Shown: piece by piece, positions 1 through 7,578 of the stretch
How the letters are laid out: each line of letters starts with the position of its first letter
Numbering within the stretch: position 1 is the stretch's first letter
DNA from: an uncultured Flavobacteriales bacterium
GTDB taxonomy: Bacteria > Bacteroidota > Bacteroidia > Flavobacteriales_G > Salibacteraceae
Assembly (NCBI GenBank): GCA_943788145.1
Contig: CALSPD010000001.1
Span: 54,740-118,739 of the forward strand
DNA length: 64,000 nt
Direction of reading: 5' to 3'
The notes under the pieces: generated by a model
The model's database searches: none
What the model was told of the DNA's origin: nothing
What the model saw: the letters and a program-made list of their open reading frames with translations, nothing else
Translations under genes and position numbers: made by a program

Positions 1-692
1 TCTTCAGTTCCCAAAACACTAAAATTATCCAGCATGATACGATCGGCAATTCCAGTGGATAATGCTTCTTCTAATTCTTTCATTGATCGGACTTCAATCT
101 CAATTTCTATATCCAGCTTTTTTGTTTGAACATAGTTTTGAGCGCGTTTTAAGGCATTGGTTATACCGCCACTCGCGTCAACATGATTGTCTTTGATGAG
201 AATCATATCATAAAGTCCAAACCGATGGTTTTGTCCACCACCTATTCTTACCGCCTCTTTTTCAAACCACCGAAGGCCAGGCGTAGTTTTTCGTGTATCT
301 AATACTTTTGCTTTTGTATGTGCAATACGTTCCGCATATCGTGATGTGGTCGTTGCTATTCCACTCATGCGTTGCATTAGATTTAAAACGAGACGTTCGG
401 TTGTAAGTATAGAGTTTACCGATCCAAACACAGAAAAAGCAATTTGCCCTTCTTTGATTTTCGCCCCATCTTCAATGAATGTTTCTATTTGAAGATCTTT
501 ATCATAATGATTGAATATCAGCTGAGCTACATCACTACCGGCAAGTACTCCATCTTCCTTGATTTTCAGCTGAGCCGAACCCTTTTCATCTGAAGTAATG
601 CACGCTGCCGTTGTGTGATCTCCCGATCCAATATCCTCTGCAAAGGCATTTTGGATAAATTCAAGCAATTTATTTGTACTATTTTCCTTCAA
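1..692 (-). CDS. nadC: Nicotinate-nucleotide pyrophosphorylase (carboxylating), partial
   Basis: Quinolinate phosphoribosyltransferase converts quinolinate and PRPP to nicotinate mononucleotide, CO2 and PPi in de novo NAD synthesis (cytosolic). Reading leftward, about 230 residues of a family usually near 285 residues are present; the C-terminus lies beyond the left edge. Visible family motifs are the N-terminal AEDIGSGDHTT stretch, the KTTPGLR loop, and GGGQNHR followed by IKDNH of the substrate-binding barrel. No ATG is available: the frame is closed by a TAG just upstream, so the best start is TTG at 690-692, with a second TTG at 667-669. It overlaps the end of the DUF4783 gene by 14 bases, so the two are probably cotranscribed. 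Identity is firm; the start is less certain. Confidence 0.93.
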   Translation of the reverse strand, partial: MKENSTNKLLEFIQNAFAEDIGSGDHTTAACITSDEKGSAQLKIKEDGVLAGSDVAQLIFNHYDKDLQIETFIEDGAKIKEGQIAFSVFGSVNSILTTERLVLNLMQRMSGIATTTSRYAERIAHTKAKVLDTRKTTPGLRWFEKEAVRIGGGQNHRFGLYDMILIKDNHVDASGGITNALKRAQNYVQTKKLDIEIEIEVRSMKELEEALSTGIADRIMLDNFSVLGTE

Positions 693-1056
693 TTTCTAAA
701 CTTTGAATGAGATAGTTTTCTCCTGACTTGGCCAAGTAAATGGTCGTACGAAACACCCCGCTTGTTGTGAGTAGTTCGCCAATCATATAATGCACGTCAT
801 TTTTAGAAACTCCGCTATGTACTTGATTGAACGATCTTGGCGAGTTTGACATGAAAAAGGATCGCAATTTATTTTCAGCATCGCTACGACCTATGGTTTC
901 TTCCTTTCCTTCAAAAGTAAATTCAACTGTCGCATCGAGAGATTTGGCTATGGTAGATATATCCGCTGATGCAAATGCATCCCCAATTTTATCAAAATCT
1001 TGGGCGAACAAGTTCAATGGAAGTATGAACGCTATACCGATCAGTAATTTCTTCAT
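679..1056 (-). CDS. DUF4783 family periplasmic protein
   Basis: A 125-residue protein with a clear N-terminal signal peptide (MKKLLIGIAFILPLNLFA, cleavage after LFAQ) and a small alpha+beta domain of the NTF2-like DUF4783 type found in Bacteroidota, often immediately upstream of nadC as here. The biochemical role is unknown. Family assignment rests on length, signal peptide, context and the pattern FTFEGKEE...FF..N.P. It overlaps nadC by 14 bases. A minus-strand promoter element TATCTTTG sits at 1081-1088, leaving a short leader of about 20 bases. Coding is very likely; function cannot be given. Confidence 0.85.
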   Translation of the reverse strand: MKKLLIGIAFILPLNLFAQDFDKIGDAFASADISTIAKSLDATVEFTFEGKEETIGRSDAENKLRSFFMSNSPRSFNQVHSGVSKNDVHYMIGELLTTSGVFRTTIYLAKSGENYLIQSLEIEGK

Positions 1057-1080
1057 TTGATATAGGTTTACAATTTACAT

Positions 1081-1088
1081 CAAAGATA
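1081..1088 (-). promoter_or_regulatory. Bacteroidota -7 box (TATCTTTG) for the DUF4783-nadC unit
   Basis: TATCTTTG on the minus strand matches the Bacteroidota primary sigma -7 consensus TAnnTTTG exactly. It lies 25 bases upstream of the DUF4783 start. No convincing TTG -33 element is seen at the expected spacing, so this is a moderate call. Confidence 0.5.
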
Positions 1089-1097
1089 ACCCGCATT

Positions 1098-1574
1098 ATG
1101 AGGATAAGAGTCTTGTCTATTGGAAAAACGAACATGCCTTTTGTTAAAGAGGGTATGAACGAATACTTGAAGCGCATTGGCCATTACATTAAATTCAATT
1201 GGGAAGAACTCCCCGATATTAAGAATGGTGGTAAAATGAATCAAGACCTACTCAAAAAGGAAGAAGGAAAACGAATCTTAGGCAAACTCCTTTCGAGTGA
1301 TCTTTTGATACTTCTAGATGAAAATGGAAAGAACCTTTCTAGTGTCGCCTTTGCGGAGTGGATTGATCATAAACTGAATTATGAAAGCGGTCGAGACATG
1401 TGCTTTGTTGTTGGCGGAGCCTTTGGCTTCTCTGACGAAGTTTATGAACGGGCTGATTTCAAACTTTCATTATCTAAAATGACTTTTAGTCATCAAATTA
1501 TCCGCGTAATCTTTGCTGAACAATTGTACCGAGTGCTTACGATCATTAAAGGTGAACAGTATCACCATGTTTAG
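1098..1574 (+). CDS. rlmH: 23S rRNA pseudouridine(1915) N3-methyltransferase RlmH
   Basis: RlmH is a SPOUT-class, SAM-dependent homodimeric methyltransferase that methylates pseudouridine 1915 in helix 69 of 23S rRNA on 70S ribosomes. At 158 residues it has the normal family length (about 155-160). The C-terminal trefoil knot is recognisable: the SAM-loop glycines in FVVGGAFGFSDEV (around residues 101-113) and the signature LSLSKMTFSHQIIRVIFAEQLYR region. Start is ATG at 1098. Its last 29 bases overlap the 3' end of galE on the opposite strand, an unusually long convergent overlap. Identity is near certain. Confidence 0.96.
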   Translation: MRIRVLSIGKTNMPFVKEGMNEYLKRIGHYIKFNWEELPDIKNGGKMNQDLLKKEEGKRILGKLLSSDLLILLDENGKNLSSVAFAEWIDHKLNYESGRDMCFVVGGAFGFSDEVYERADFKLSLSKMTFSHQIIRVIFAEQLYRVLTIIKGEQYHHV

Positions 1575-2595
1575 CCTTGTTCAGCTGTTCTTGCCATTGC
1601 CAAGCTGTCAGCATCGCATCATCAATCGTGTATTTTGGATCCCAATGAAGGCTATTTCTTGCTTTACTATTATTCGCATATATACAGGCTACGTCTCCTG
1701 ATCTCCGTTTTCCGATTTGATAGTCAAGATTCATCCCCGTAGCCTTAATAAAGGAATTCAATACTTCTAGAACCGTGACCCCGATGCCCGTACCGAGATT
1801 AAACACTTCATAGGGTTTTGATTCAATTTGGTTTTCCAAGTATTCCAAAGCCAACACGTGGGCATGAGCGATATCCATAACATGGATGTAATCGCGAATG
1901 GCTGTACCGTCACGGGTTTCATAGTCATCCCCATAAACGGTTAAATCCTCTATCCAACCAGAGGCATATTGGGTAACAATTGGAACTAGATTATTTGGTC
2001 TTCCCTTAGGTAATTCCCCATTCAAGCCAGAACTATGGGCACCAACAGGGTTGAAATATCTAAGCGAAATAGCACTGAATCCGGCTTTTGTTTTAGAAAA
2101 ATCTCGGAGAATGTTTTCTCCAATTAATTTAGTGTAGCCATAAGGAGACTCGGGCAATTTTGTGGGTGTTTCTTCTGTTACCGGCTGCATATCCGCATTT
2201 CCGTAAACGGTGCAAGAAGAAGAAAAAATAAAATGCTTGACCTTATATTTCTGAACACATTTTAAGAGGTTAAGCATTCCATTCAAGTTGTTGTGATAAT
2301 ACTCGACTGGTTTTTCTACCGATTCGCCCACCGCTTTCAAAGCGGCAAAGTGAATAATCCCGTCAATCGGTCCTTCCTTTTCAAAAAAGAGTTCTTTCAA
2401 GGAATTGTACGCGGTAAGATCGATGTCGTAGTTTTTTACTCGCTTTCCTGTAATCTGCTCAATGCGCTCAAAAGTTTCAGGTTCGGAATTGGAAAAATTG
2501 TCAATTGAAACAACTTCATGATTTGTATTCTCCACAATATCAATGATCGTATGTGATCCTATATATCCCGCTCCACCCGTAACCAATATCTTCAT
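1546..2595 (-). CDS. galE: UDP-glucose 4-epimerase
   Basis: Extended short-chain dehydrogenase that interconverts UDP-glucose and UDP-galactose using bound NAD, feeding surface polysaccharide and galactose metabolism. The start is taken at ATG 2593-2595 (MKILVTGGAGYIGSH); a TTG nine bases upstream also lies in frame but is less likely. It is 349 residues long. Visible are the Rossmann motif GGAGYIGSH, the catalytic SSSCTVYG serine/threonine region, YGYTK (catalytic Tyr-x3-Lys) and the family block LRYFNPVGAH. The gene is monocistronic and converges on rlmH with a 29-base overlap. Length and motifs match true GalE rather than generic epimerases. Confidence 0.95.
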   Translation of the reverse strand: MKILVTGGAGYIGSHTIIDIVENTNHEVVSIDNFSNSEPETFERIEQITGKRVKNYDIDLTAYNSLKELFFEKEGPIDGIIHFAALKAVGESVEKPVEYYHNNLNGMLNLLKCVQKYKVKHFIFSSSCTVYGNADMQPVTEETPTKLPESPYGYTKLIGENILRDFSKTKAGFSAISLRYFNPVGAHSSGLNGELPKGRPNNLVPIVTQYASGWIEDLTVYGDDYETRDGTAIRDYIHVMDIAHAHVLALEYLENQIESKPYEVFNLGTGIGVTVLEVLNSFIKATGMNLDYQIGKRRSGDVACIYANNSKARNSLHWDPKYTIDDAMLTAWQWQEQLNKAKHGDTVHL

Positions 2596-2746
2596 TCTGC
2601 TCAATTCTAATTCGAAAGTATAACTGATACCTTTTTTGCACTTAAAATGTTGCGTTATCTTTCAACATTCGCCTTTCGGTTATTTCATAAACGGCACCTT
2701 TGTTCGATTAAAATGTACCAATCCGTTCAAAACAAATTAACCTAAA

Positions 2747-4108
2747 TTGATATCCAATCAAATAGCCGGCTGGGAGATTGCACTTGTTCCTATCTATCTT
2801 ATTGTCATTTTCGGGTTACTCTATCTATACCCACCTAAGGAAGACAAAAAGCTGTTTATGCTCGGACTAGGTGCTAAGATATTAGGATCACTAGGCTATG
2901 TTTTTATTTACCTATTCTATTACGGAGGAGGCGATACGATTTCCTATTATAACAGCGCGATTCCCTTTTTAAACCTTATTCAACAAAGTCCTTTCATTGG
3001 TATCGAGGTTTTTTTCGATGGATACTCTCCCGAAAACTTCTCCTTTTTCAGCGAAAAAACTGGCTACCCATTAATGTACATCTATATTGAACGGAACACA
3101 GCCCTTGTTTCTAAAATCGTTGTCCCTTTTCTGTTTCTCTCGTTCAAAAGTTACCTGCTTTCTTCCATATTAATCGCATCAACCGCATATCTCTGTTCCT
3201 GGAAATTATTTCAATTATTCCGGAATTTGGTCCCAAGTGGTGAAAGAATTGCCGCATTTTCAACTTTATTTTTCCCCAGCGCCCTTTTCTGGGGGAGTGG
3301 AATTTCGAAAGACACGGTGACATATGCATCCATGTGCTATGTGGCATACGGAATTTATTGGCTCGTCATAAAACGCAGGATTACTCCTGTCGTTCTTTTC
3401 TTTTCCATAGTCACTGCATATTTCATTTTAACCATTAAGGCATACATTTTTATCGTACTAATCCCAGGTGCGCTGCTTTGGATCTTCAATGCTTCGATTA
3501 GTGAAATTCGAAACCGGTTTATTCGATTGGCGCTGGTGCCATTTACCCTAATCGTAACCATCTTGCTTATTTCCTTTGTATTTACTTCCCTGTCCGATGT
3601 TTTAGGTGATTATTCAAGCGATAAAATCATTCAGAAAGCGATTGTTACACAGGAGGATTTAAAAAGGGATTATTATGGAGGAAACTCCTTTGATATCGGA
3701 ACTATTGAGCCGAGTACTATAGGCGTACTTTCAAAACTTCCGATAGCTCTTTTTTATGGATTTTTTGGCCCTACGTTGGTCCATGTGAAAAACGTTGTTA
3801 TGCTGCTATCTGCCTTTGAAAACACCTTCTTTTTAGTATTAACCTTACTCATATTTGTGTTTCGCAATCCACTAAGGTCAATCAAACGCATCTTAGATAG
3901 CCCTTTATTGACTTTTTGCCTGATGTTTAGCGTCTTACTTGGATTCGGAATTGGACTCACTACAGCAAATTTTGGGGCGCTTGTGCGGTTCAAGATTCCC
4001 TTGCTCCCATTCTTTAGTATGTTGCTATTGACCGTCTATTTCAAAAAAGAAACATTGGATAAACCCAAAACGAAACACTCATCAAAACCCTCTGAAAACA
4101 GGCCATGA
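2747..4108 (+). CDS. Polytopic inner-membrane protein, function unknown (EpsG/Wzy-like architecture)
   Basis: About 453 residues with roughly ten to twelve hydrophobic segments spread over the whole length, starting at residues 8-28. It ends in a charged tail (KHSSKPSENRP). No ATG is available in frame, because a TAA sits at 2738-2740, so TTG at 2747 is the start. Recognisable local features are GGGDTISYY after the second helix, WGSGISKD in the middle and LVRFKIPLLP near the C-terminus. These recur in modified form in the protein at 42176-43471, so the two look like distant paralogues. The layout resembles polysaccharide polymerase or GT-C-type membrane proteins, but no diagnostic motif proves it. 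It overlaps rdgB by four bases (ATGA), indicating translational coupling. Confidence 0.8.
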   Translation: MISNQIAGWEIALVPIYLIVIFGLLYLYPPKEDKKLFMLGLGAKILGSLGYVFIYLFYYGGGDTISYYNSAIPFLNLIQQSPFIGIEVFFDGYSPENFSFFSEKTGYPLMYIYIERNTALVSKIVVPFLFLSFKSYLLSSILIASTAYLCSWKLFQLFRNLVPSGERIAAFSTLFFPSALFWGSGISKDTVTYASMCYVAYGIYWLVIKRRITPVVLFFSIVTAYFILTIKAYIFIVLIPGALLWIFNASISEIRNRFIRLALVPFTLIVTILLISFVFTSLSDVLGDYSSDKIIQKAIVTQEDLKRDYYGGNSFDIGTIEPSTIGVLSKLPIALFYGFFGPTLVHVKNVVMLLSAFENTFFLVLTLLIFVFRNPLRSIKRILDSPLLTFCLMFSVLLGFGIGLTTANFGALVRFKIPLLPFFSMLLLTVYFKKETLDKPKTKHSSKPSENRP

Positions 4109-4683
4109 AACTGATTTTCGCCTCAGGCAATAAACATAAAGTTGGAGAAATTAAAAGCAAAATTCCTACTGGAATAGAAATCTTCTCGATGAAGGAAATG
4201 GGCTTTGAGGGAGACATTGACGAAACCGGCCAAACATTGGAGGTAAACGCCAAAATAAAATCCGACTTTATTTACTCTCTTTTCCATGAAAATTGTTTTG
4301 CCGATGACACAGGGTTGGAAATAAAAGGCCTTAATGGAGCTCCAGGTGTGTATTCTGCTCGATATGCAGGAGCCAATTGCTCATTCCAGGACAATGTCGA
4401 TTTAGTGCTTAAAAACCTAAAAGGAACGAATGAAAGATCTGCCAGATTCAGAACCGTCATTCATCTTCATTGGAAAAACCAAGAGTTTCAATTCGAAGGA
4501 ATCGTAAATGGTACAATTACGGAATCACCTATTGGGGAAGCTGGGTTTGGTTATGACCCAATTTTCCTACCTCGTGGTTTTAAGAAAACCTTCGCAGAGA
4601 TGAACCTTTCCGAAAAGAACGAAATAAGTCATCGGGCAATTGCCGTGAATAAAATGATTGATTTTTTAAGGTCAGAAGTCTAA
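4105..4683 (+). CDS. rdgB: Non-canonical purine NTP pyrophosphatase (RdgB/HAM1)
   Basis: Hydrolyses dITP, ITP and XTP to the monophosphates, keeping deaminated purines out of DNA and RNA. At 192 residues it has the usual family length. The N-terminal nucleotide-binding signature FASGNKHKVGEI, the metal-binding stretch CFADDTGLEI, and the C-terminal FGYDPIF and SHRAIA motifs are all present. The ATG overlaps the stop of the upstream membrane gene in ATGA. Its stop overlaps the convergent ddl stop by a few bases. Intact and confident. Confidence 0.96.
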   Translation: MKLIFASGNKHKVGEIKSKIPTGIEIFSMKEMGFEGDIDETGQTLEVNAKIKSDFIYSLFHENCFADDTGLEIKGLNGAPGVYSARYAGANCSFQDNVDLVLKNLKGTNERSARFRTVIHLHWKNQEFQFEGIVNGTITESPIGEAGFGYDPIFLPRGFKKTFAEMNLSEKNEISHRAIAVNKMIDFLRSEV

Positions 4684-5661
4684 TCACGAAACATCTCTGT
4701 CAGCGACAATTCAAAGAATTCTTCCAAAGTATAACCTGAGTGTTTAGCTTGTTGTGGAATTATGCTGGCTTCGCTTAAACCCGGTGTTGTGTTCACTTCG
4801 ATCAAATAGATACCCGTTTCGCAAATCATATAATCGACTCGGATCATTCCTTTACAATGCAGCCAGCCATAGATGTTCTCAGTTAAGGACGTCACTTCAG
4901 CATAAACGCTTGGGTCAATACGAGCTGGTGTAATTTCTTGCGTCTCCTGGTTCAAATACTTAGAGTCAAAATCAAAAAATTCGTTGGCCGGCACAATTTC
5001 AGTTACTCCAGTTGATTTTGGAACCCCGCCTTTACTAACACATCCACATGAAACCTCAGTTCCGACCAAAAGGCTTTCGATTAGGGCATCAACTCCTTCA
5101 GCTTGGGCATTTTTAATTGCCTCAGTCAATTGTTCTACATGTTTAACCTTCGTAACTCCAATACTTGATCCCCCATCGTTGGGTTTCACAAAACAGGGAA
5201 GGCCAACCTTTTCAATGATTTCTACTTCATTAAATGAATGTCCGAGTCGAGCTATGTAAGATATAGCCACATTTACTCCGGATGCCTTCAGATACCTGTT
5301 GCACGCTGCTTTATTGAAGGTGATGGCTGAAGCCAAAACCCCACAATTATTATATGGAATTCCAATGATGTCGAAATATCCTTGGATGACGCCATCTTCG
5401 CCAGGTGTGCCATGAATAGCGCAGAATACCCCGTCAAATTTTATAGTTTGTTGATTTAAAGAGAGACTAAATTCATTCTTATTGATTGCTACTCGCCCCC
5501 CTGCTTCATCTTTAAACCACCATCCATCTCGATCTATGTCAACGAGATACGCTGCAAATTTTTCGCCTTCGATGTATTTACGAACTACTTGAGCACTCTT
5601 TTCAGAAATGACTCGTTCACCCTGAAAATCCCCCGTAAATAATTGCAATATTCCTTCGCAT
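4680..5661 (-). CDS. ddl: D-alanine--D-alanine ligase, N-terminus frameshifted (+1)
   Basis: ATP-grasp ligase that makes D-Ala-D-Ala for peptidoglycan precursors. The bulk of the protein is open: GTPGEDG, the VKPNDGGSSIGVTKV ATP-binding loop, and IEVNTTPGLSE near the C-terminus. The family's N-terminus is in a different frame. ATG at 5659-5661 reads MRRNIAIIYGGFSG, the expected GG-loop start, then meets TGA at 5617-5619. The main frame resumes at GERVISEKSAQ. Dropping one C (coding-strand G) from the run 5620-5622 joins the two into a 326-residue Ddl of normal length. The open frame does extend up to 5705, but that stretch is not Ddl-like. This is either a one-base assembly error or a real disruption of a normally essential gene. 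It converges with rdgB. Confidence 0.9.
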
Positions 5662-5744
5662 GTCAATTTGATCTTATTTCTCAAATTTACCAAGGGTTCG
5701 AGCAAAGAGAAACGCTCTATTGCAAGATTATCAACATTCAGAAT

Positions 5745-6677
5745 TTAGTTGGACATGGAATCGAGAATCACTTTCAATCCTTCGTCTAATCCGGTAGACG
5801 GCTTATAGCCTACATGATTCAACAATTTGGCGCTGCTTCCGTATCGCCTTCCAATTTCATAGTCATAGCGCTTGCTTGGTGCATCGATGTGGTGAATTTC
5901 AGAATTAGAATTAGTAATAGCCTTGATACGCTCGGCAACTGTTCCAATGGTAGCCTCCTTTTCATTCGCCACGTTAAAAATCTCAAAGCCATGCGCCTTT
6001 TGAGCTAATAGAATCGTTGCTTTTACAGCGTCATCTACGTAGGTGAAATCTCGAGTTTGCTCTCCTGTACCATAGACGGTAATTGGTTCATTGTTTAAGG
6101 CTTGTTCGAAAAACCTAGGTATGACCATTCTGTTATCTTGTCTGATACCGAAAATATTGAAGAATCGAAGAGCTACAGAGCTTATGCCTTTTTCTTCATA
6201 GAGCGAGGCTAAGTAAATCTCATTATATCTTTTCGCCATTGAATAACTGGTTCTAGGATCCACTAGAATTTCTTCATCTACACTTTTCTCAAGCGCCAAA
6301 TGACCATAAACTCCACTTGTCGAAGCATAAACAACTTTAGAAATACCATTTTGAATCGCGGCTTGAGCAACGCTTTGCATACCGTTGACTTCAGTTTCCA
6401 TCGTTTCAATCGGATTGTCAGCAACAATATCTACACCCAATATTGCCGCGAAATGGAAGATGATATCCGCTCCTTTGGTTAACTCTATCACCTTGGCCTT
6501 ATCGGCAACATCCACTTTATGGAATTCAATTTTCGCAAGAACATCTTTTGGGATTTTATTTCCACGAATCAAGGTATCAATTACCACAACGTCATTGCCC
6601 ATTTCAACCAATTTAGAGGTCAAGTGCGAACCAATGAATCCTGCTCCCCCTGTTATTACAATCCGCTTATCTATCAT
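5745..6677 (-). CDS. NAD-dependent nucleotide-sugar epimerase/dehydratase
   Basis: Extended SDR of 310 residues acting on a nucleotide sugar. The Rossmann motif GGAGFIGSH lies at about residues 10-18. Also visible are ASTSGVYG (catalytic Ser/Thr region), YSMAKRYNE (Tyr-x3-Lys) and the RDFTYVDDAV substrate-loop motif shared by UDP-glucose and UDP-glucuronate 4-epimerases. Which sugar it uses cannot be read from the sequence. It lies between ddl and the PASTA operon, head to head with the latter across a 94-base spacer. A second epimerase (galE) sits 3 kb to the left, but the two are not close copies. Confidence 0.88.
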   Translation of the reverse strand: MIDKRIVITGGAGFIGSHLTSKLVEMGNDVVVIDTLIRGNKIPKDVLAKIEFHKVDVADKAKVIELTKGADIIFHFAAILGVDIVADNPIETMETEVNGMQSVAQAAIQNGISKVVYASTSGVYGHLALEKSVDEEILVDPRTSYSMAKRYNEIYLASLYEEKGISSVALRFFNIFGIRQDNRMVIPRFFEQALNNEPITVYGTGEQTRDFTYVDDAVKATILLAQKAHGFEIFNVANEKEATIGTVAERIKAITNSNSEIHHIDAPSKRYDYEIGRRYGSSAKLLNHVGYKPSTGLDEGLKVILDSMSN

Positions 6678-6757
6678 ATCCTTAACATTTCGGGCAAATG
6701 TGTGAATTATTGGTCAATTCGAAGGTGTTCGAATCTCCTTACATTCGACCTTCCAAT

Positions 6758-6765
6758 TATCTTTG
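6758..6765 (+). promoter_or_regulatory. -7 box (TATCTTTG) immediately before the PASTA gene
   Basis: An exact TAnnTTTG match ends only six bases before the ATG at 6772. With the usual distance from -7 box to transcription start, the mRNA would begin about two or three bases before the start codon, i.e. almost leaderless. No clear TTG -33 element is seen 19 bases upstream. Confidence 0.5.
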
Positions 6766-6771
6766 GCGTTT

Positions 6772-7578
6772 ATGATAAAGTTTTTACGCTCAAGAATCTT
6801 TTTGATTCAAATATGTCTCGCACTTGTTTTTACTTGTCTTTGCGTTTACGGGGCTTATCTTTTTCTAAACAATTACGCTAAAACAGGAGAGGCTATTGAA
6901 GTGCCAAATCTTGAAGGGCTGGATATAATAGAGGCCGAAGCTGCGTTAAAATCCGAAGGTCTATATGCTGAAATAATTGATTCACTTTATCAGCAAGGTG
7001 ATCGCGGTGGACTTGTTTTGGACCAAGAACCGAGGGCCACCTCACTGGTAAAAAAAGACAGAAAAATATATTTAACCATATCGCGTTATCAAACTCCAAC
7101 TGTCATTGTACCAAACGTGTTAAACCAATCTATAGCTATCGCAATCAACAAACTAACTAGAAGAGGATTCCTAATTGGTCAACAAATTCCAAAACCAGAC
7201 CCCTGCAACGGTTGTCCGATTGGTTTGGAAATTCGAGGCAAAAAACTCTTAGAGGGAACAAAGCTTCCTAAAGGAACTAAAATCGATTTGATTATTGGCA
7301 TGAGTGATGATGAAGGAGAAGTTTTGGCGCCAGCCTTATACGGATTAACCCCAGACGAAGCTAAGCTATTGTTAACTTCCTATGGATTGAATGTAGGCGC
7401 GCTCGTCATTACCGATGCAATGAACAATGGCGACAGTCTTGCAGCAAAGGTTTACGATCAATCTGAAAAACCAGGCACTTTCCTTAAAACAGGGTCTGCA
7501 ATTGGTGTTTTTGCCTCACCAGATATTTTGAAATTACCAAATGTGAATCTTGATTCTGTAAAAGCTTCCATTCAATGA
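6772..7578 (+). CDS. PASTA-domain membrane-anchored protein
   Basis: 268 residues: one N-terminal transmembrane helix (about residues 8-28) followed by three tandem PASTA domains facing the periplasm (about 35-105, 106-180 and 185-255). Each opens with a VPN or AP-type motif (EVPNLEG, IVPNVLN, LAPALYG). PASTA modules bind muropeptides or peptidoglycan in other bacteria, but here there is no kinase or transpeptidase domain. The start is ATG at 6772; a TTG nine bases upstream is less likely because it falls within the -7 promoter box. It is the first gene of an operon with the following T9SS protein (ATGA overlap) and rluD, and lies near ddl, a neighbourhood common in Bacteroidota. A peptidoglycan-sensing or scaffolding role is inference. 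Confidence 0.88.
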   Translation: MIKFLRSRIFLIQICLALVFTCLCVYGAYLFLNNYAKTGEAIEVPNLEGLDIIEAEAALKSEGLYAEIIDSLYQQGDRGGLVLDQEPRATSLVKKDRKIYLTISRYQTPTVIVPNVLNQSIAIAINKLTRRGFLIGQQIPKPDPCNGCPIGLEIRGKKLLEGTKLPKGTKIDLIIGMSDDEGEVLAPALYGLTPDEAKLLLTSYGLNVGALVITDAMNNGDSLAAKVYDQSEKPGTFLKTGSAIGVFASPDILKLPNVNLDSVKASIQ

